64,000 nt of DNA from WHSM01 sp036375165 (GTDB taxonomy: Bacteria; Actinomycetota; Actinomycetes; Mycobacteriales; Micromonosporaceae). Location of the stretch: NCBI GenBank assembly GCA_036375165.1, contig DASUSI010000024.1, positions 1 through 64,000 of the forward strand, written 5' to 3'. The notes under the pieces were generated by a model. That model saw only the letters and a list, made by a program, of their open reading frames with translations, had not been told where the DNA came from and did not search any database. Both the position numbers and the translations under genes were made by a program. Below are positions 1-8,236 of this stretch, piece by piece. Position 1 is the first letter of the stretch. Each line of letters begins with the position of its first letter.

Positions 1-1142
1 GTCTTACGTGCGCTCCACGGTCGTTTGAGTTGTCCGCCTGCCCGGCGGCCAACACGTTCTTCGCGGCGTTGACATCCCGATCGTGGCGGCTGCCGCACGG
101 GCAGTCCCACGACCGGACGTCGAGCGCCATCTTGTCGTTGATGCGGGCGCAGTCCGAGCACATCCGGGTGGACCGGTTAGAACCGGTCCACCCGGGCGAA
201 CGTGCGCCCGCACCGGGCGGCCTTGTACTCCAACATGGCGGTGAAGCTGGCCCAACCCGCGTCGTGCACGGATTTCGCCAACCGGGTCCGGCCGAGACCG
301 ACCACGCACAGGCCCTCGACGTACACCGCTTGGTTCTCGCGGATGATCGCCGTGGACAGTTTGTGCTGCCAGTCCCGCCAAGTGTCGACCACCCGCGCAT
401 GAACCCGGGCGACCTTGACGGCGGCCTTCTTGCGGTTCTCGCTGCCCTTGGTCTTACGGGACAGGTCTTGCTGCAACCGGCGCAGCTTGCGAGCCGCCCG
501 ACGCAAAAACTTCGGCGCCGCCACCTTCCTACCGTCCGAGAGCACCGCGAAGTGGGTCAGCCCCAGGTCGACGCCGATCTCCGAGTCCATCTCCGGGAGC
601 GGCTGGTCGGTGGTCTGCACGACGAACGACGCGAAGTACCGCCCGGCCGCGTCCTTGACGATCGTCACGGATGACGGGTCGGCCGGAAGTTGCCGAGACC
701 AGCGCGCCTCCAGATCACCGATCTTCGGCAGCCGCAGCCGGCCGTTGTCCAGCACCTTGAACCGGGAGTTCCTCGTGAACCGGATCGCCTGCCGATTGTC
801 CTTACGCGACCGGAACCGCGGCGGTGCCACCTTGCGGCCCCTGCGCTTGCCCGAGATCGAAGCGAAAAAGTTGCGGTACGCGGTGTTCAGATCCGCCAGG
901 GCCTGCTGGAGCACGACCGACGACACCTCACCCAGCCATACCCGCTCCGGCGTGTCCTTGGCCAGGGTGATGACCTGCTTGGACAAATCCCCGTCCGACA
1001 GGTACTTCTCGCCGTTCTCCCGCGCCGTCTGCCGTGCCCGCAGCCCGTCGTTGAACACCACCCGCGCGCACCCAAAAGACCGTGCCAACGCCACACGCTG
1101 AGCGGCATCCGGGTAGAACCGGTAGCTGTAACGGAGCTGCAC
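1..1142 (-). pseudogene. tnpB: TnpB (OrfB) RNA-guided nuclease of IS605 family, frameshifted and cut by the window start
   Basis: TnpB proteins are omega-RNA-guided DNA nucleases carried by IS200/IS605 elements. The N-terminal helix-turn-helix-like part and the first two RuvC motifs (IGVDLGL and VYVEGL) are readable from a GTG at 1140-1142, where family members normally start; an ATG at 1164-1166 is the alternative. The frame stops at 177-179 just after ARVDRF. A shift of one base restores a normal C-terminus (STRMCSDC, CPCGS zinc finger, then DRDVNAAKN with the third RuvC Asp), which continues past base 1. The shift lies inside a perfect 15-bp inverted repeat. The product would lack the zinc finger and the third catalytic Asp, so it is presumably inactive. 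Confidence 0.9.
164..195. repeat. Perfect 15-bp inverted repeat at the tnpB frameshift
   Basis: Bases 164-178 (CCGGGTGGACCGGTT) and 181-195 are exact reverse complements separated by two bases (AG). The tnpB reading frame is lost exactly here. Intact family members have no constraint for a palindrome at this point, so it may have arisen by template-switch mutation. Confidence 0.85.
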
Positions 1143-1209
1143 CCGCGCATTGTGCCATTGACTCATTGGCTGAACTCGAAGGCATCCACACTGGCAGACA
1201 CTGCGTCCT

Positions 1210-1574
1210 TGCCCCACACACCACGTGGTCCTTGTGACAAAATCCCAGCACAAAGTATTCACCGACCACCACCATCACCCGGATGGGCGAGATCATCCGG
1301 GCAGTATGCGCCGACTTCCAGACCGAACTGGTCGAGTCCAACGGCGAGAACAACCACAGCCACCCGCCCGTCAACTTCCCACCCAACGCGGCCCAGCGAA
1401 ACTCGTCAACGCCCTCAAGGCGTGTCCTCCGGGCGGATACGCCAGGAATTCCCCGACCCGCGGCGCCGCTACTACCAGGCCAACAAACTCTGATCCGGCG
1501 CATACCTCGCCGGCACCATCGACGGCGCACCACTGAACGTCGTAAAGCAGTACACCGAACAACAGAACCGCCCG
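1210..1574 (+). pseudogene. tnpA: IS200/IS605 Y1 transposase TnpA remnant
   Basis: Pieces of an HUH/Y1 transposase can be read across three frames: HHVVLVTK..KVFTD (to about 1272), then MGEIIRAVCADF..NGENNHSHPPVN (1283-1396), then KLVNALK (about 1400-1430), then GVSSGRIRQEFPD..YYQANKL (to 1490). A TGA at 1491-1493 stands where family members have Trp. The frame then continues with SGAYLAGTIDGAP and VVKQYTEQQNRP, which holds the catalytic Tyr. The HUH motif survives as HSH. At least three frameshifts and one stop make it clearly non-functional. It is divergent from tnpB, as in IS605. Confidence 0.85.
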
Positions 1575-1721
1575 GTCCAAGGCACTACTCAGGCCCTTGG
1601 CAGCCCACCCAGCGCGGGCCTTCACCCCCACCCTGAACAACGGAGCACCAGCCCGCATTCCGGTAGCACACGGGCCCGTGGCACCGCATCATGGCCGTGA
1701 CCAGAGAAGCGAGGAGACCAC

Positions 1722-3104
1722 ATGATGCAGCCTGCCCTGGCGTCCCGCCCGTGGGTGCCTCCGGAGAGTGAGGAACGGGTCCGTACCGTCTCCAGCGGGG
1801 TCGTCGACCGGCCGGCACCGGCCGTGCTGGCCGAGATCGAGCGCCTGGTCGAGCAGAACCACCGGATCCACGGCGTCGAGTCGGTGAACCTCAACCCGGC
1901 CGCCAACGTGATGAACCCGCGTGCCGAGGCGATGCTGTCGGCCCACCTCGGCTCCCGGCCGTCCCTGGGCTACCCCGGCGGGAAGTACGAGACCGGCCTG
2001 GAGGCGATCGAACAGATCGAGATCATCGCCGCCGAACTGGCCGCCGAGGTGTTCGGATCCCGGTACGCGGAGATACGGGTGGGCTCGGGCTCCCTGGCGA
2101 ACCTGTACGTGTTCATGGCGACCTGCCAGCCCGGAGACACCATCATCACGCCACCGGCCAGCATCGGCGGACACATCACCCACCACGGACCCGGGGCCGC
2201 CGGTCGGTACGGGCTGCGAACCGTACCCGCTCCGGTGGTTGCGGACGGCTACACGGTCGACCTCGCCGGGCTGCGGCAGTTGGCCCGGGAGGTACGACCG
2301 AAGCTGATCACCATCGGGGGCAGCCTGAACCTGTTCCCGCATCCGGTCACCGGTGTCCGGGAGATCGCCGACGAGGTGGGCGCACCCGTGCTGTTCGACG
2401 CCGCCCACCTGTGCGGCCTGATCGCCGGACGGGCCTGGCCCCAGCCACTCGCCGAGGGCGCTCACGCGGTCACGATGAGCACGTACAAGAGTCTGGGTGG
2501 ACCGCCCGGTGGCCTGGTCGTCACGGACCACGCGGACCTGGCCGAACGTCTCGACGCGATCGCCTATCCGGGCCTGACCGCGAACTTCGACGTGGGGAAG
2601 ACCGCCGCGCTGGCGGTCACCCTGCTGGACTGGAAGCTGGCGGGAACGGCGTATGCCCAGGCCATGGTGGCCACGGCGCGCCGGCTGGTCGAGGAACTGA
2701 CCGGCCGCGGCGTGCCGGTCTTCGCCGCCGACCACGGCGGCACCCGGTCCCACCAGTTCGCGATCCTGGCGCACCGGTACGGGGGTGGCCAGCGTGCCGC
2801 CCGCCGGCTGCGGCGGGCCAACCTGTTGCTGTCCGGGATCGACCTGCCCGCCGCGCTGGTCGACGGGGACATGAACGGGATCCGGATCGGCACGCCGGAG
2901 ATCGTCCGGATTGGCATGACCGAGTCGGACATGCCGACGTTGGCGAGCTTCCTGGCGCGGGCCCTGGAGCCGGATGCCGACCTGCCAGCCATCGCCGTCG
3001 AGGTGACCGCCTGGCGCAGCCGGTTCTCCGGTGTCCACTTCACAATGGACGGCAGGGTGGACGGTTCCGCACCGGGCCGGCCCGAGCATGGCCGGGCTTC
3101 ATGA
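1722..3104 (+). CDS. PLP-dependent enzyme related to serine hydroxymethyltransferase
   Basis: A 460-residue fold-type I PLP enzyme of the GlyA-like class. Visible signs are the N-terminal SVNLNPAANVMNPR and GYPGGKYETG segments, the substrate/cofactor Asp in VLFDAAHLCGL, and the PLP-lysine motif STYKSLGGPPGGL. Classical SHMT has STTHKTLRGPRGG at this site, so this is a side branch: a threonine or 2-methylserine aldolase, a transaldolase or a specialised SHMT are all possible. The start is chosen from the GAGGAG at 1711-1716; a second ATG follows immediately. It stands alone, convergent with the regulator at 3113, and upstream of no recognisable partner. Substrate is unknown. Confidence 0.85.
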   Translation: MMQPALASRPWVPPESEERVRTVSSGVVDRPAPAVLAEIERLVEQNHRIHGVESVNLNPAANVMNPRAEAMLSAHLGSRPSLGYPGGKYETGLEAIEQIEIIAAELAAEVFGSRYAEIRVGSGSLANLYVFMATCQPGDTIITPPASIGGHITHHGPGAAGRYGLRTVPAPVVADGYTVDLAGLRQLAREVRPKLITIGGSLNLFPHPVTGVREIADEVGAPVLFDAAHLCGLIAGRAWPQPLAEGAHAVTMSTYKSLGGPPGGLVVTDHADLAERLDAIAYPGLTANFDVGKTAALAVTLLDWKLAGTAYAQAMVATARRLVEELTGRGVPVFAADHGGTRSHQFAILAHRYGGGQRAARRLRRANLLLSGIDLPAALVDGDMNGIRIGTPEIVRIGMTESDMPTLASFLARALEPDADLPAIAVEVTAWRSRFSGVHFTMDGRVDGSAPGRPEHGRAS

Positions 3105-3112
3105 CGACAGGG

Positions 3113-3733
3113 TCAACGCACCAGTCCACTGCGGAACGCGATCGCAACCGCGTGGCTACGACCCTTGGCACCGAGTTTGCGGAACAGCCGACGGCTGTGG
3201 GTCTTGACGGTCTCCTCCGACAGCATCAGGTCCCGGCCGATCTCCGAGTTGCTGCGGCCCTGAGTCATGCCCACCAGTACCTGCATCTCCCTGGCGCTCA
3301 GCGGTGGCCCACCGTTCGGGCTGATGTCCATGGCCGCCCCAGCCATCGCCAGCAGTAGGCCCACGCCGGCAGCCACGGCGGCCTCGAATCCCTCGTCCTC
3401 GCCACGCGACGGGAACAGACAGCAGATGCCGTCCTCACCCGCGCTACCGGCGGCGATCGCGGCAGCCGCCGCCTTGGCGGTGAGTTGACCCGCGATCATC
3501 ACGATGGAGCGGGGACAGGACGCCAGCACCCGGCTGGTGAACCGGCCGGACTCGGGACGTGTGAAGACCGCATCGACGAGCAGCACCACCCGTCCCGGCT
3601 CGGACCGCAGGTCCGTGAAGATCTGGTCGGCACCGAGCTTCACCAGGACCGAGTCCGTGACACCAGCGCGGGTCGCCACCTCGAGAATCTTCTGCGCGGC
3701 GGTTGGTGTCCTGACGTATCCGAGCAGGCGCAT
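3113..3733 (-). CDS. LuxR-type response-regulator-like transcription factor
   Basis: A 206-residue protein. The C-terminal part (about residues 140-206) is a LuxR helix-turn-helix: LSAREMQVLVGMTQGRSNSEIGRDLMLSEETVKTH is readable in overlapping pieces. The N-terminal approximately 125 residues look like a degenerate receiver (VVLLVD at the usual beta-3 position), without the full acidic pocket, so control by phosphorylation is doubtful. GGAGGA precedes the ATG. No histidine kinase is adjacent. A long upstream region with a direct repeat (3913-3943) may be its own operator. Target genes cannot be assigned from sequence alone. Confidence 0.85.
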   Translation of the reverse strand: MRLLGYVRTPTAAQKILEVATRAGVTDSVLVKLGADQIFTDLRSEPGRVVLLVDAVFTRPESGRFTSRVLASCPRSIVMIAGQLTAKAAAAAIAAGSAGEDGICCLFPSRGEDEGFEAAVAAGVGLLLAMAGAAMDISPNGGPPLSAREMQVLVGMTQGRSNSEIGRDLMLSEETVKTHSRRLFRKLGAKGRSHAVAIAFRSGLVR

Positions 3734-4295
3734 GGCCAGTCCTCCAGTGCGGCACTACAGCCCGCTGTCGGGTCGCGGTCGCCGCGGCCCCCGCGCCCAC
3801 CCGGAGCCTCCCCGGGCGATTCGGCACAGCCAACTCGCTCTTCCGACATGCCCCCCACGCCGCCAGAGCGACACGGCCACACGCGCCGTCAGGGGTCGGC
3901 CACAGCCATCCGCTACGTAATCGATACACCACCTCTACGTAATTTCCCTCGCTGTTGAAGTCCGATCCGTTTCACCCTCTCCGTACCGGGTTCTGACGGC
4001 TCGGCCGGCCAGCCGGCCGTACGTTCGGCAACCATGCTGTGACCTGGTGGTATGTGAATTTTGAATCGCTGCGACGCGAAGCCCTGTCGGAAACCGGACG
4101 CTGGCCGGTCGGTGACCCCGTTCCCTCTCACCCGCGCGCGTCCGTGGGAACCCCTGCCTGTGAAAAGAGGGTTTCCCCCATATTGCAGGGGGTTGTCCTC
4201 ATCGTTACGGCGGGCGTAAGAAGAGCAACACGTGGCGGCGCACAGGCCGCCACGACCCGCGCGGTGGGCAACCGCGCATCCTGGGGAGGATCCAC
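3734..4295. other. Long divergent intergenic region, no gene
   Basis: Five hundred and sixty bases lie between the LuxR-type gene (leftward) and the secreted protease (rightward). I see no credible gene. It holds the CTACGTAAT direct repeat (3913-3943), a small C5/G5 inverted repeat (4175-4192) and the GGGGAGGA leader ahead of 4296. A fall in GC around 3900-4070 fits a promoter region. Confidence 0.6.
3913..3943. promoter_or_regulatory. Direct repeat CTACGTAAT x2, candidate operator
   Basis: Exact copies of CTACGTAAT start at 3913 and 3935, 22 bases apart, i.e. about two helical turns. They lie 180-210 bases upstream of the LuxR-type gene in an otherwise GC-rich area. This spacing suits a dimeric regulator, but which protein binds is unknown. 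Confidence 0.4.
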
Positions 4296-5894
4296 ATGAA
4301 ACAAAGCACGAGCCGCCTACGGTGGGTGGCGCTCAGCGCGGCGGCTTTCGCCCTGGCAATCGGCTTCCTGCCGGGTACCAGCGCCGCGGCCGGGCCGAAC
4401 GGCCAGCCGCTGACACCGAAGTCTGAACGGGCCGCCGAATCCGAACAGTTCCGGGCCGAGGGCGTCACCACGGTCGGCGAGTTGCGTACCGTCGACAGTT
4501 CCGTGTCGTACCTGCCGGACGGCAAGCGGCAGGTGCTCAGCCACCCCGGCGCGACGTACATCAAGGTGCACTTCAGCTCGCTGCGACTGGGCCCGGGTGA
4601 GTACGTCACGGTGTCCAGTCCGGACAGTGCCGAGAGCTACCGCTACGTCAGCGACCCGACGCAGCAGCGCCGGGCCGAGAACTCGCTCTACACCAAGGAC
4701 TCCCGGCAGGGCTTCTGGGCGATGTCGGTGGACGGGGACACGGCTGTGGTGACCCTGCACAGCGAGCGTCGTTCCCACGCCACCGCCGCGACCATCGACC
4801 TGTTCTGGCGCGGGTACGACGCGCAGGAGGTCAAGGCGAACAACGTCAGCCTGCAAAGCGTCTGCGCCACCGACGCCCGCCGCGACGTGATCTGCTACCA
4901 GACCAGCCACCCCACCGAGTACGCCCGCTCCCACGCGGTCGCGAAGCTGCTGATCAGCGGCGGCGGTTCCTGCACCACCTGGCGGGTCGGCAACACCAAC
5001 CGGATGCTGACCAACAACCACTGCTTCTCCACCCAGTCCCAGGTGAGCGGCAGCGAGATGCAGTTCAACTACCAGTGCGCCACCTGCGGCGGCAACAATC
5101 CCGGCACGGGCACCAAGGTCACCGGCGCCACGCTGTACAAGACCAGCACCGGCGGCTCCGGGGCCCTGGACTACACCCTGTACTCGGTGAACAACTTCAC
5201 GGCCATCCAGGGCTTCGGCACGCTGTACCTGGAGACCCGGGCACCGGTCAACGGGGAGCGGATCTACATCCCGGGGCACGGCGACGGCCGGCCGAAGCGG
5301 CTCTCGATCTACGAGGACACCCAGGGCGGAGCGGTCTGCACCGTGAAGAACGCCGCTTCCGACTCGTACAACATGGGCTACACCTGTGACACCTCGGGCG
5401 GCAACTCCGGTTCCCCCGTGCTCAGCGCCAGCCACAAGGTGCTCGCCCTGCACCACCTCGGCGGTTGCCTGAACGAGGGCGCCCGGATGAGCCTGATCTA
5501 CCCCCAGATCTCCAGCCTGATCGACAACGGCGGCACCCCGCCGCCCACCGGCCCGTACTTCGAGAACGCCACCAACGTCACGATCAGCGACAACACCACG
5601 GTGTACTCGAACATCTCGGTGACCAACGTGTCCGGCAACGCCCCAACCGACCTGCGGGTCGACGTGGACATCAAGCACACCTACCGCGGTGACCTGGTGC
5701 TCTCACTGATCGCCCCGGACGGCTCGGTGTATCTACTGGAGGACTTCGTCAACAGCGACAGCGGCGACAACGTACTGAAGTCCTACACCGTCAACGCGTC
5801 CGCCGAGATCGCGAACGGCACCTGGCGACTGCGAGTTCAGGACATCGCGTCCTTCGACACCGGCTACATCGACAAGTGGAGCCTGACCTTCTGA
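4296..5894 (+). CDS. Secreted trypsin-like serine protease with C-terminal P-domain
   Basis: A 532-residue exported protein. A signal peptide (basic start, hydrophobic core, cleavage near SAAAG) covers about residues 1-32. A propeptide-like region follows, then a chymotrypsin-fold protease domain with the triad His242 (TNNHCF), Asp292 (LDYTL) and Ser371 (TSGGNSGSPV). The order and the Cys-rich surroundings recall lysyl-endopeptidase-like S1 proteases. Residues about 420-532 form a proprotein-convertase P-domain (DLRVDVDIKHTYRGDL, GTWRLRVQD). The start follows the leader TCCTGGGGAGGA that also precedes other secreted-protein genes here. Two hairpins separate it from the convergent snapalysin gene. 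Cleavage specificity is not proven. Confidence 0.92.
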   Translation: MKQSTSRLRWVALSAAAFALAIGFLPGTSAAAGPNGQPLTPKSERAAESEQFRAEGVTTVGELRTVDSSVSYLPDGKRQVLSHPGATYIKVHFSSLRLGPGEYVTVSSPDSAESYRYVSDPTQQRRAENSLYTKDSRQGFWAMSVDGDTAVVTLHSERRSHATAATIDLFWRGYDAQEVKANNVSLQSVCATDARRDVICYQTSHPTEYARSHAVAKLLISGGGSCTTWRVGNTNRMLTNNHCFSTQSQVSGSEMQFNYQCATCGGNNPGTGTKVTGATLYKTSTGGSGALDYTLYSVNNFTAIQGFGTLYLETRAPVNGERIYIPGHGDGRPKRLSIYEDTQGGAVCTVKNAASDSYNMGYTCDTSGGNSGSPVLSASHKVLALHHLGGCLNEGARMSLIYPQISSLIDNGGTPPPTGPYFENATNVTISDNTTVYSNISVTNVSGNAPTDLRVDVDIKHTYRGDLVLSLIAPDGSVYLLEDFVNSDSGDNVLKSYTVNASAEIANGTWRLRVQDIASFDTGYIDKWSLTF

Positions 5895-5914
5895 CCCACA
5901 TTCCTGAACCCTGA

Positions 5915-5946
5915 CCGGCCGCCGGGCGCACCAGCCCGGCGGCCGG
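5915..5946 (+). terminator. Strong GC hairpin after the serine protease
   Basis: A perfect 13-bp stem, 5915-5927 (CCGGCCGCCGGGC) with 5934-5946, with a six-base loop and no U-tract, as is usual in actinomycetes. It starts 20 bases after the stop codon at 5894. Confidence 0.75.
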
Positions 5947-5970
5947 CGGCATCCCGCGCGGGACCTGGAT

Positions 5971-6009
5971 CGCGCCCGGCACTCCAGGTGGAACGGAGCA
6001 CCGGGCGCG
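5971..6009 (-). terminator. Hairpin after the snapalysin gene
   Basis: A 9-bp stem, 5971-5979 (CGCGCCCGG) with 6001-6009, 21-base loop, lies 20 bases beyond the stop of the leftward gene ending at 6029. Together with 5915-5946 it forms a two-hairpin barrier between convergent genes. Confidence 0.5.
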
Positions 6010-6028
6010 ACGGTCAGAACCGATGCGG

Positions 6029-6586
6029 TCAGCCGGCGGTCGGCCAGCTGTCCTGGTAAACCTTTGACTGCTGGTCAGTCGCCAGGGTGCCGCCGAAGTT
6101 GCGGTAGACCTGGTATGCCTCGCCGGAGCTGGGGTACGGGTTGGTGCAGCTGGTACCGGCGCTGCCGCCGGACATCAGGATCGCGCAGTTGCCGTTGTAG
6201 TTGTCCGGCAGTCCGAGGATGTGTCCCATCTCGTGGGTCATGATCCGCAGTGGGCTGTACTGCTGGGCCTGGTAGTAGTCGATGTAGATCACGCCGCGGC
6301 CGAGGCCGTACACGTAGGCGCGGGAGCCGCCGCTGTACACCTGGTAGATCTTGACCGAAGCGCCGCACCGGGACCAGTAGATGTTGGACACCCGGCTGTT
6401 CCAGATTCCGGCGGCGTTGACCGCGGTGTTCTGGAACGATCCCGCCGAGCTGATGTCATAGCAGATCGTAGTCGCCTGGATACCGACATCGGCGGATGCG
6501 GGGGCCGCCTGGACCCCGACCAGCGCGAGAGCCAGCATCAGGGCGGCTGCCAGGCTGGCGCCGACCCGTCGTACCGAAATCCCCAT
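6029..6586 (-). CDS. snpA: Snapalysin-type secreted zinc metalloprotease (M7)
   Basis: A 185-residue small neutral protease. A signal peptide covers about residues 1-33 (cleavage near ASADV). The zinc site is HEMGHILGLPD, with His118, Glu119, His122 and Asp128 as third ligand, which is the M7 hallmark. A Met-turn-like ILMSGG and the disulfide pattern around SCTNPYPSS match the family. Length is near the usual precursor size. The ATG follows the GGGGAGGA leader shared with other exported proteins. In Streptomyces snpA is next to a LysR activator; none is seen here. A promoter-like TTGTTG-17-TACGCT lies upstream. Confidence 0.92.
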   Translation of the reverse strand: MGISVRRVGASLAAALMLALALVGVQAAPASADVGIQATTICYDISSAGSFQNTAVNAAGIWNSRVSNIYWSRCGASVKIYQVYSGGSRAYVYGLGRGVIYIDYYQAQQYSPLRIMTHEMGHILGLPDNYNGNCAILMSGGSAGTSCTNPYPSSGEAYQVYRNFGGTLATDQQSKVYQDSWPTAG

Positions 6587-6997
6587 GTCTTTCCTCCCCA
6601 GGACGGTTGACAGAGCAGAACCAGCGTATTTTGGTGGTATTTATACAACAATCGGGGTGTTTCACCCGTAGGGTCCCTGAACGGGTCGGGCTCGGGAAGC
6701 CCCACCGCGCGCCAAGGGTGCCCGGCTACAGCCGCCTGACCTGCGGCGGAGCGCCGCGAGCCGGGCCACCCGGGGGTCACCCCCGCACAACGTGAGACGT
6801 GGCGCAGCCCAGAAGCTATGCGTAAAGTTGCCAACTCAATGGGTCACAGGCACCCCCGGATGGGCGTCGCCCGGTGACGTACCTCGCCTCCGGCGGCCAG
6901 GTGACCGGGTTTCGTCCCACCCTGGTGGCAGCCTGCGACAGGCAGTCGGTCGGTCCGGGCGTCGCGGCCGCCCGACGGCTTCGCGAAGGAGGAACCT
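6587..6997. other. Divergent intergenic region between snapalysin and egtA
   Basis: Four hundred and eleven bases without a credible gene. The left part carries the snapalysin leader and promoter; the A/T-rich spot at 6620-6660 is its core. The right part must carry the egtA promoter, but I could not find a convincing -35/-10 pair. GAAGGAGGAACCT ahead of 6998 is the egtA ribosome binding site. Confidence 0.5.
6623..6651 (-). promoter_or_regulatory. Predicted promoter of the snapalysin gene
   Basis: Read on the minus strand: TTGTTG (6651-6646), 17-base spacer, TACGCT (6628-6623). It lies about 35 bases upstream of the start codon at 6586 in the only A/T-rich patch of the region. Confidence 0.4.
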
Positions 6998-8236
6998 GTG
7001 ACGACCCTCTGGCAGAGCGCCGGCGCGCCCGCGCACGAAGAGACGCTCCGCACGGTCGACGACGTCGAAGCGTACGTGGCGGGTATCTGCTTCAAGACCG
7101 GGCCGCCCACCCTGGTCGGCGCTGAGCTGGAGTGGACCGTCCACCACCGCGCCGATCCCAGCCGGCCGCTCGACCGCACCGTACTCACCGCCGCGCTCGG
7201 GCCACACGCCCCACCCGCCCTCGACCCGCACAGCCCACACCAGGTGCTTCCGCAGGGAAACACCCTGACCGTGGAACCCGGCGGCCAGGTGGAGATCTCC
7301 ACCGCGCCGTACGCATCACTCGCCGAGCTGCGAACCGCCACCGAACAGGATCTTGAGTACCTCAGCACCCGGCTCGCCCGGAGCGGGCTGGCACTCGGCT
7401 CCCTCGGCATCGACCCGTACCGGACGCCGCGCCGGTTGCTGCACAGTCCCAGGTACGACGCGATGGCCAGCAGCTACACCGGACCGGGACTCCCCTGGCG
7501 GACCATGATGTGCAACACCGCCGGCCTGCAGGTCTGCCTCGACTGCGGCAGGCCCGGACGGGTGGCGGCCCGCTGGCAGACATTGCAGGACCTCGGCCCG
7601 GTGATGCTGGCGACGTTCGCCAACTCCGCACTCGACACCGGACCGTACAGCGGATGGGCCTCGGCCCGGACCGCGGCCTGGCTCGGTGCCGACCCGTTAC
7701 GCTCCGCACCGGTACCCGGTGTGGAAGACCCGGCCGCCGCGTGGGCCCGGTACGCGTTGGACGCCCCGGTGCTGTGCGTCCGTGACGCGTCCCGGGACTC
7801 CTGGCGAGCCCCACCGGGTGTCAGCTTCGCCGACTGGCTGGCCGGAGAGATTCCCCGGCCCCCCACCATCGCGGATCTGGACCTGCACCTCAGCACGCTG
7901 TTCCCACCGGTTCGGCCGCGCGGCTACTTCGAGGTGCGTTACCTGGACGCCCAGCACGGGCACCAGTGGTTCCTGCCGGTCGCGGTGCTGACCGCGCTGT
8001 TCGCCCACGAGGCGACGGTGGACCGGGTCCGCGAACTGTGTGCGCCGGTGACCGCCCACTGGCACGCCGCGGCCCAGTACGGCCTCGCCAGCCGGACGAT
8101 CCACCGGGTGGCGAGCCGGGTGCTGGACCTGGCCTGCCGCGAGTTGCATCGCACGGACCTGACCGTGTCGCAACGGGATGAGGTGTCCGAGGAACTGGGC
8201 CGGCGGCTGGCCGGCGGGCCGGGAGGGAAGCCATGA
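6998..8236 (+). CDS. egtA: Glutamate-cysteine ligase EgtA, ergothioneine pathway
   Basis: A 412-residue ATP-dependent ligase of the GCS2 family that makes gamma-glutamylcysteine, the sulfur donor used by EgtB. The active-site strands GAELEWTVHH and LTVEPGGQVEISTAPYASL are clear, followed by LGSLGIDPYRTPRRL and the MMCNTAGLQVCLD core strand. GTG start after GAAGGAGGAAC. It overlaps egtB by four bases (ATGA) and opens a coupled egtABCD operon. Length and gene order match the mycobacterial and streptomycete clusters. Confidence 0.93.
   Translation: MTTLWQSAGAPAHEETLRTVDDVEAYVAGICFKTGPPTLVGAELEWTVHHRADPSRPLDRTVLTAALGPHAPPALDPHSPHQVLPQGNTLTVEPGGQVEISTAPYASLAELRTATEQDLEYLSTRLARSGLALGSLGIDPYRTPRRLLHSPRYDAMASSYTGPGLPWRTMMCNTAGLQVCLDCGRPGRVAARWQTLQDLGPVMLATFANSALDTGPYSGWASARTAAWLGADPLRSAPVPGVEDPAAAWARYALDAPVLCVRDASRDSWRAPPGVSFADWLAGEIPRPPTIADLDLHLSTLFPPVRPRGYFEVRYLDAQHGHQWFLPVAVLTALFAHEATVDRVRELCAPVTAHWHAAAQYGLASRTIHRVASRVLDLACRELHRTDLTVSQRDEVSEELGRRLAGGPGGKP

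Larger units (their letters stand above)
1..1580. mobile_element. Degenerate IS200/IS605-family element, cut by the window edge
   Basis: A divergent pair of transposase genes, tnpA-like on the plus strand and tnpB-like on the minus strand, has the IS605-type layout. Both are broken: tnpB has a frameshift before its zinc finger, and tnpA has several frameshifts and a stop. The tnpB side runs off the start of the window, so that end, and the omega-RNA expected there, cannot be seen. I could not place the other end confidently. It should lie between the tnpA remnant and the gene starting at 1722. Confidence 0.85.

Noticed and set aside
1689..3089. 466-residue frame on the minus strand opposite the PLP enzyme
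   Set aside because: Composition is that of an antisense shadow (Arg/Gly/His/Asp-rich, no domain); the plus-strand frame has clear catalytic motifs and a ribosome binding site.
1722..3104. PLP enzyme as the missing EgtE
   Set aside because: Its motifs are SHMT-like, not those of the NifS/cysteine-desulfurase-like EgtE, and it is not in the egt operon.
3113..3733. LuxR-type regulator as the DosR protein controlling the GGGAC boxes
   Set aside because: Its receiver is degenerate, it has no kinase and it lies 16 kb from the nearest box; nothing in the sequence ties it to those sites.
4317..5678. 453-residue minus-strand frame opposite the serine protease
   Set aside because: Val/His/Gly-rich shadow; the protease has an intact triad on the plus strand.
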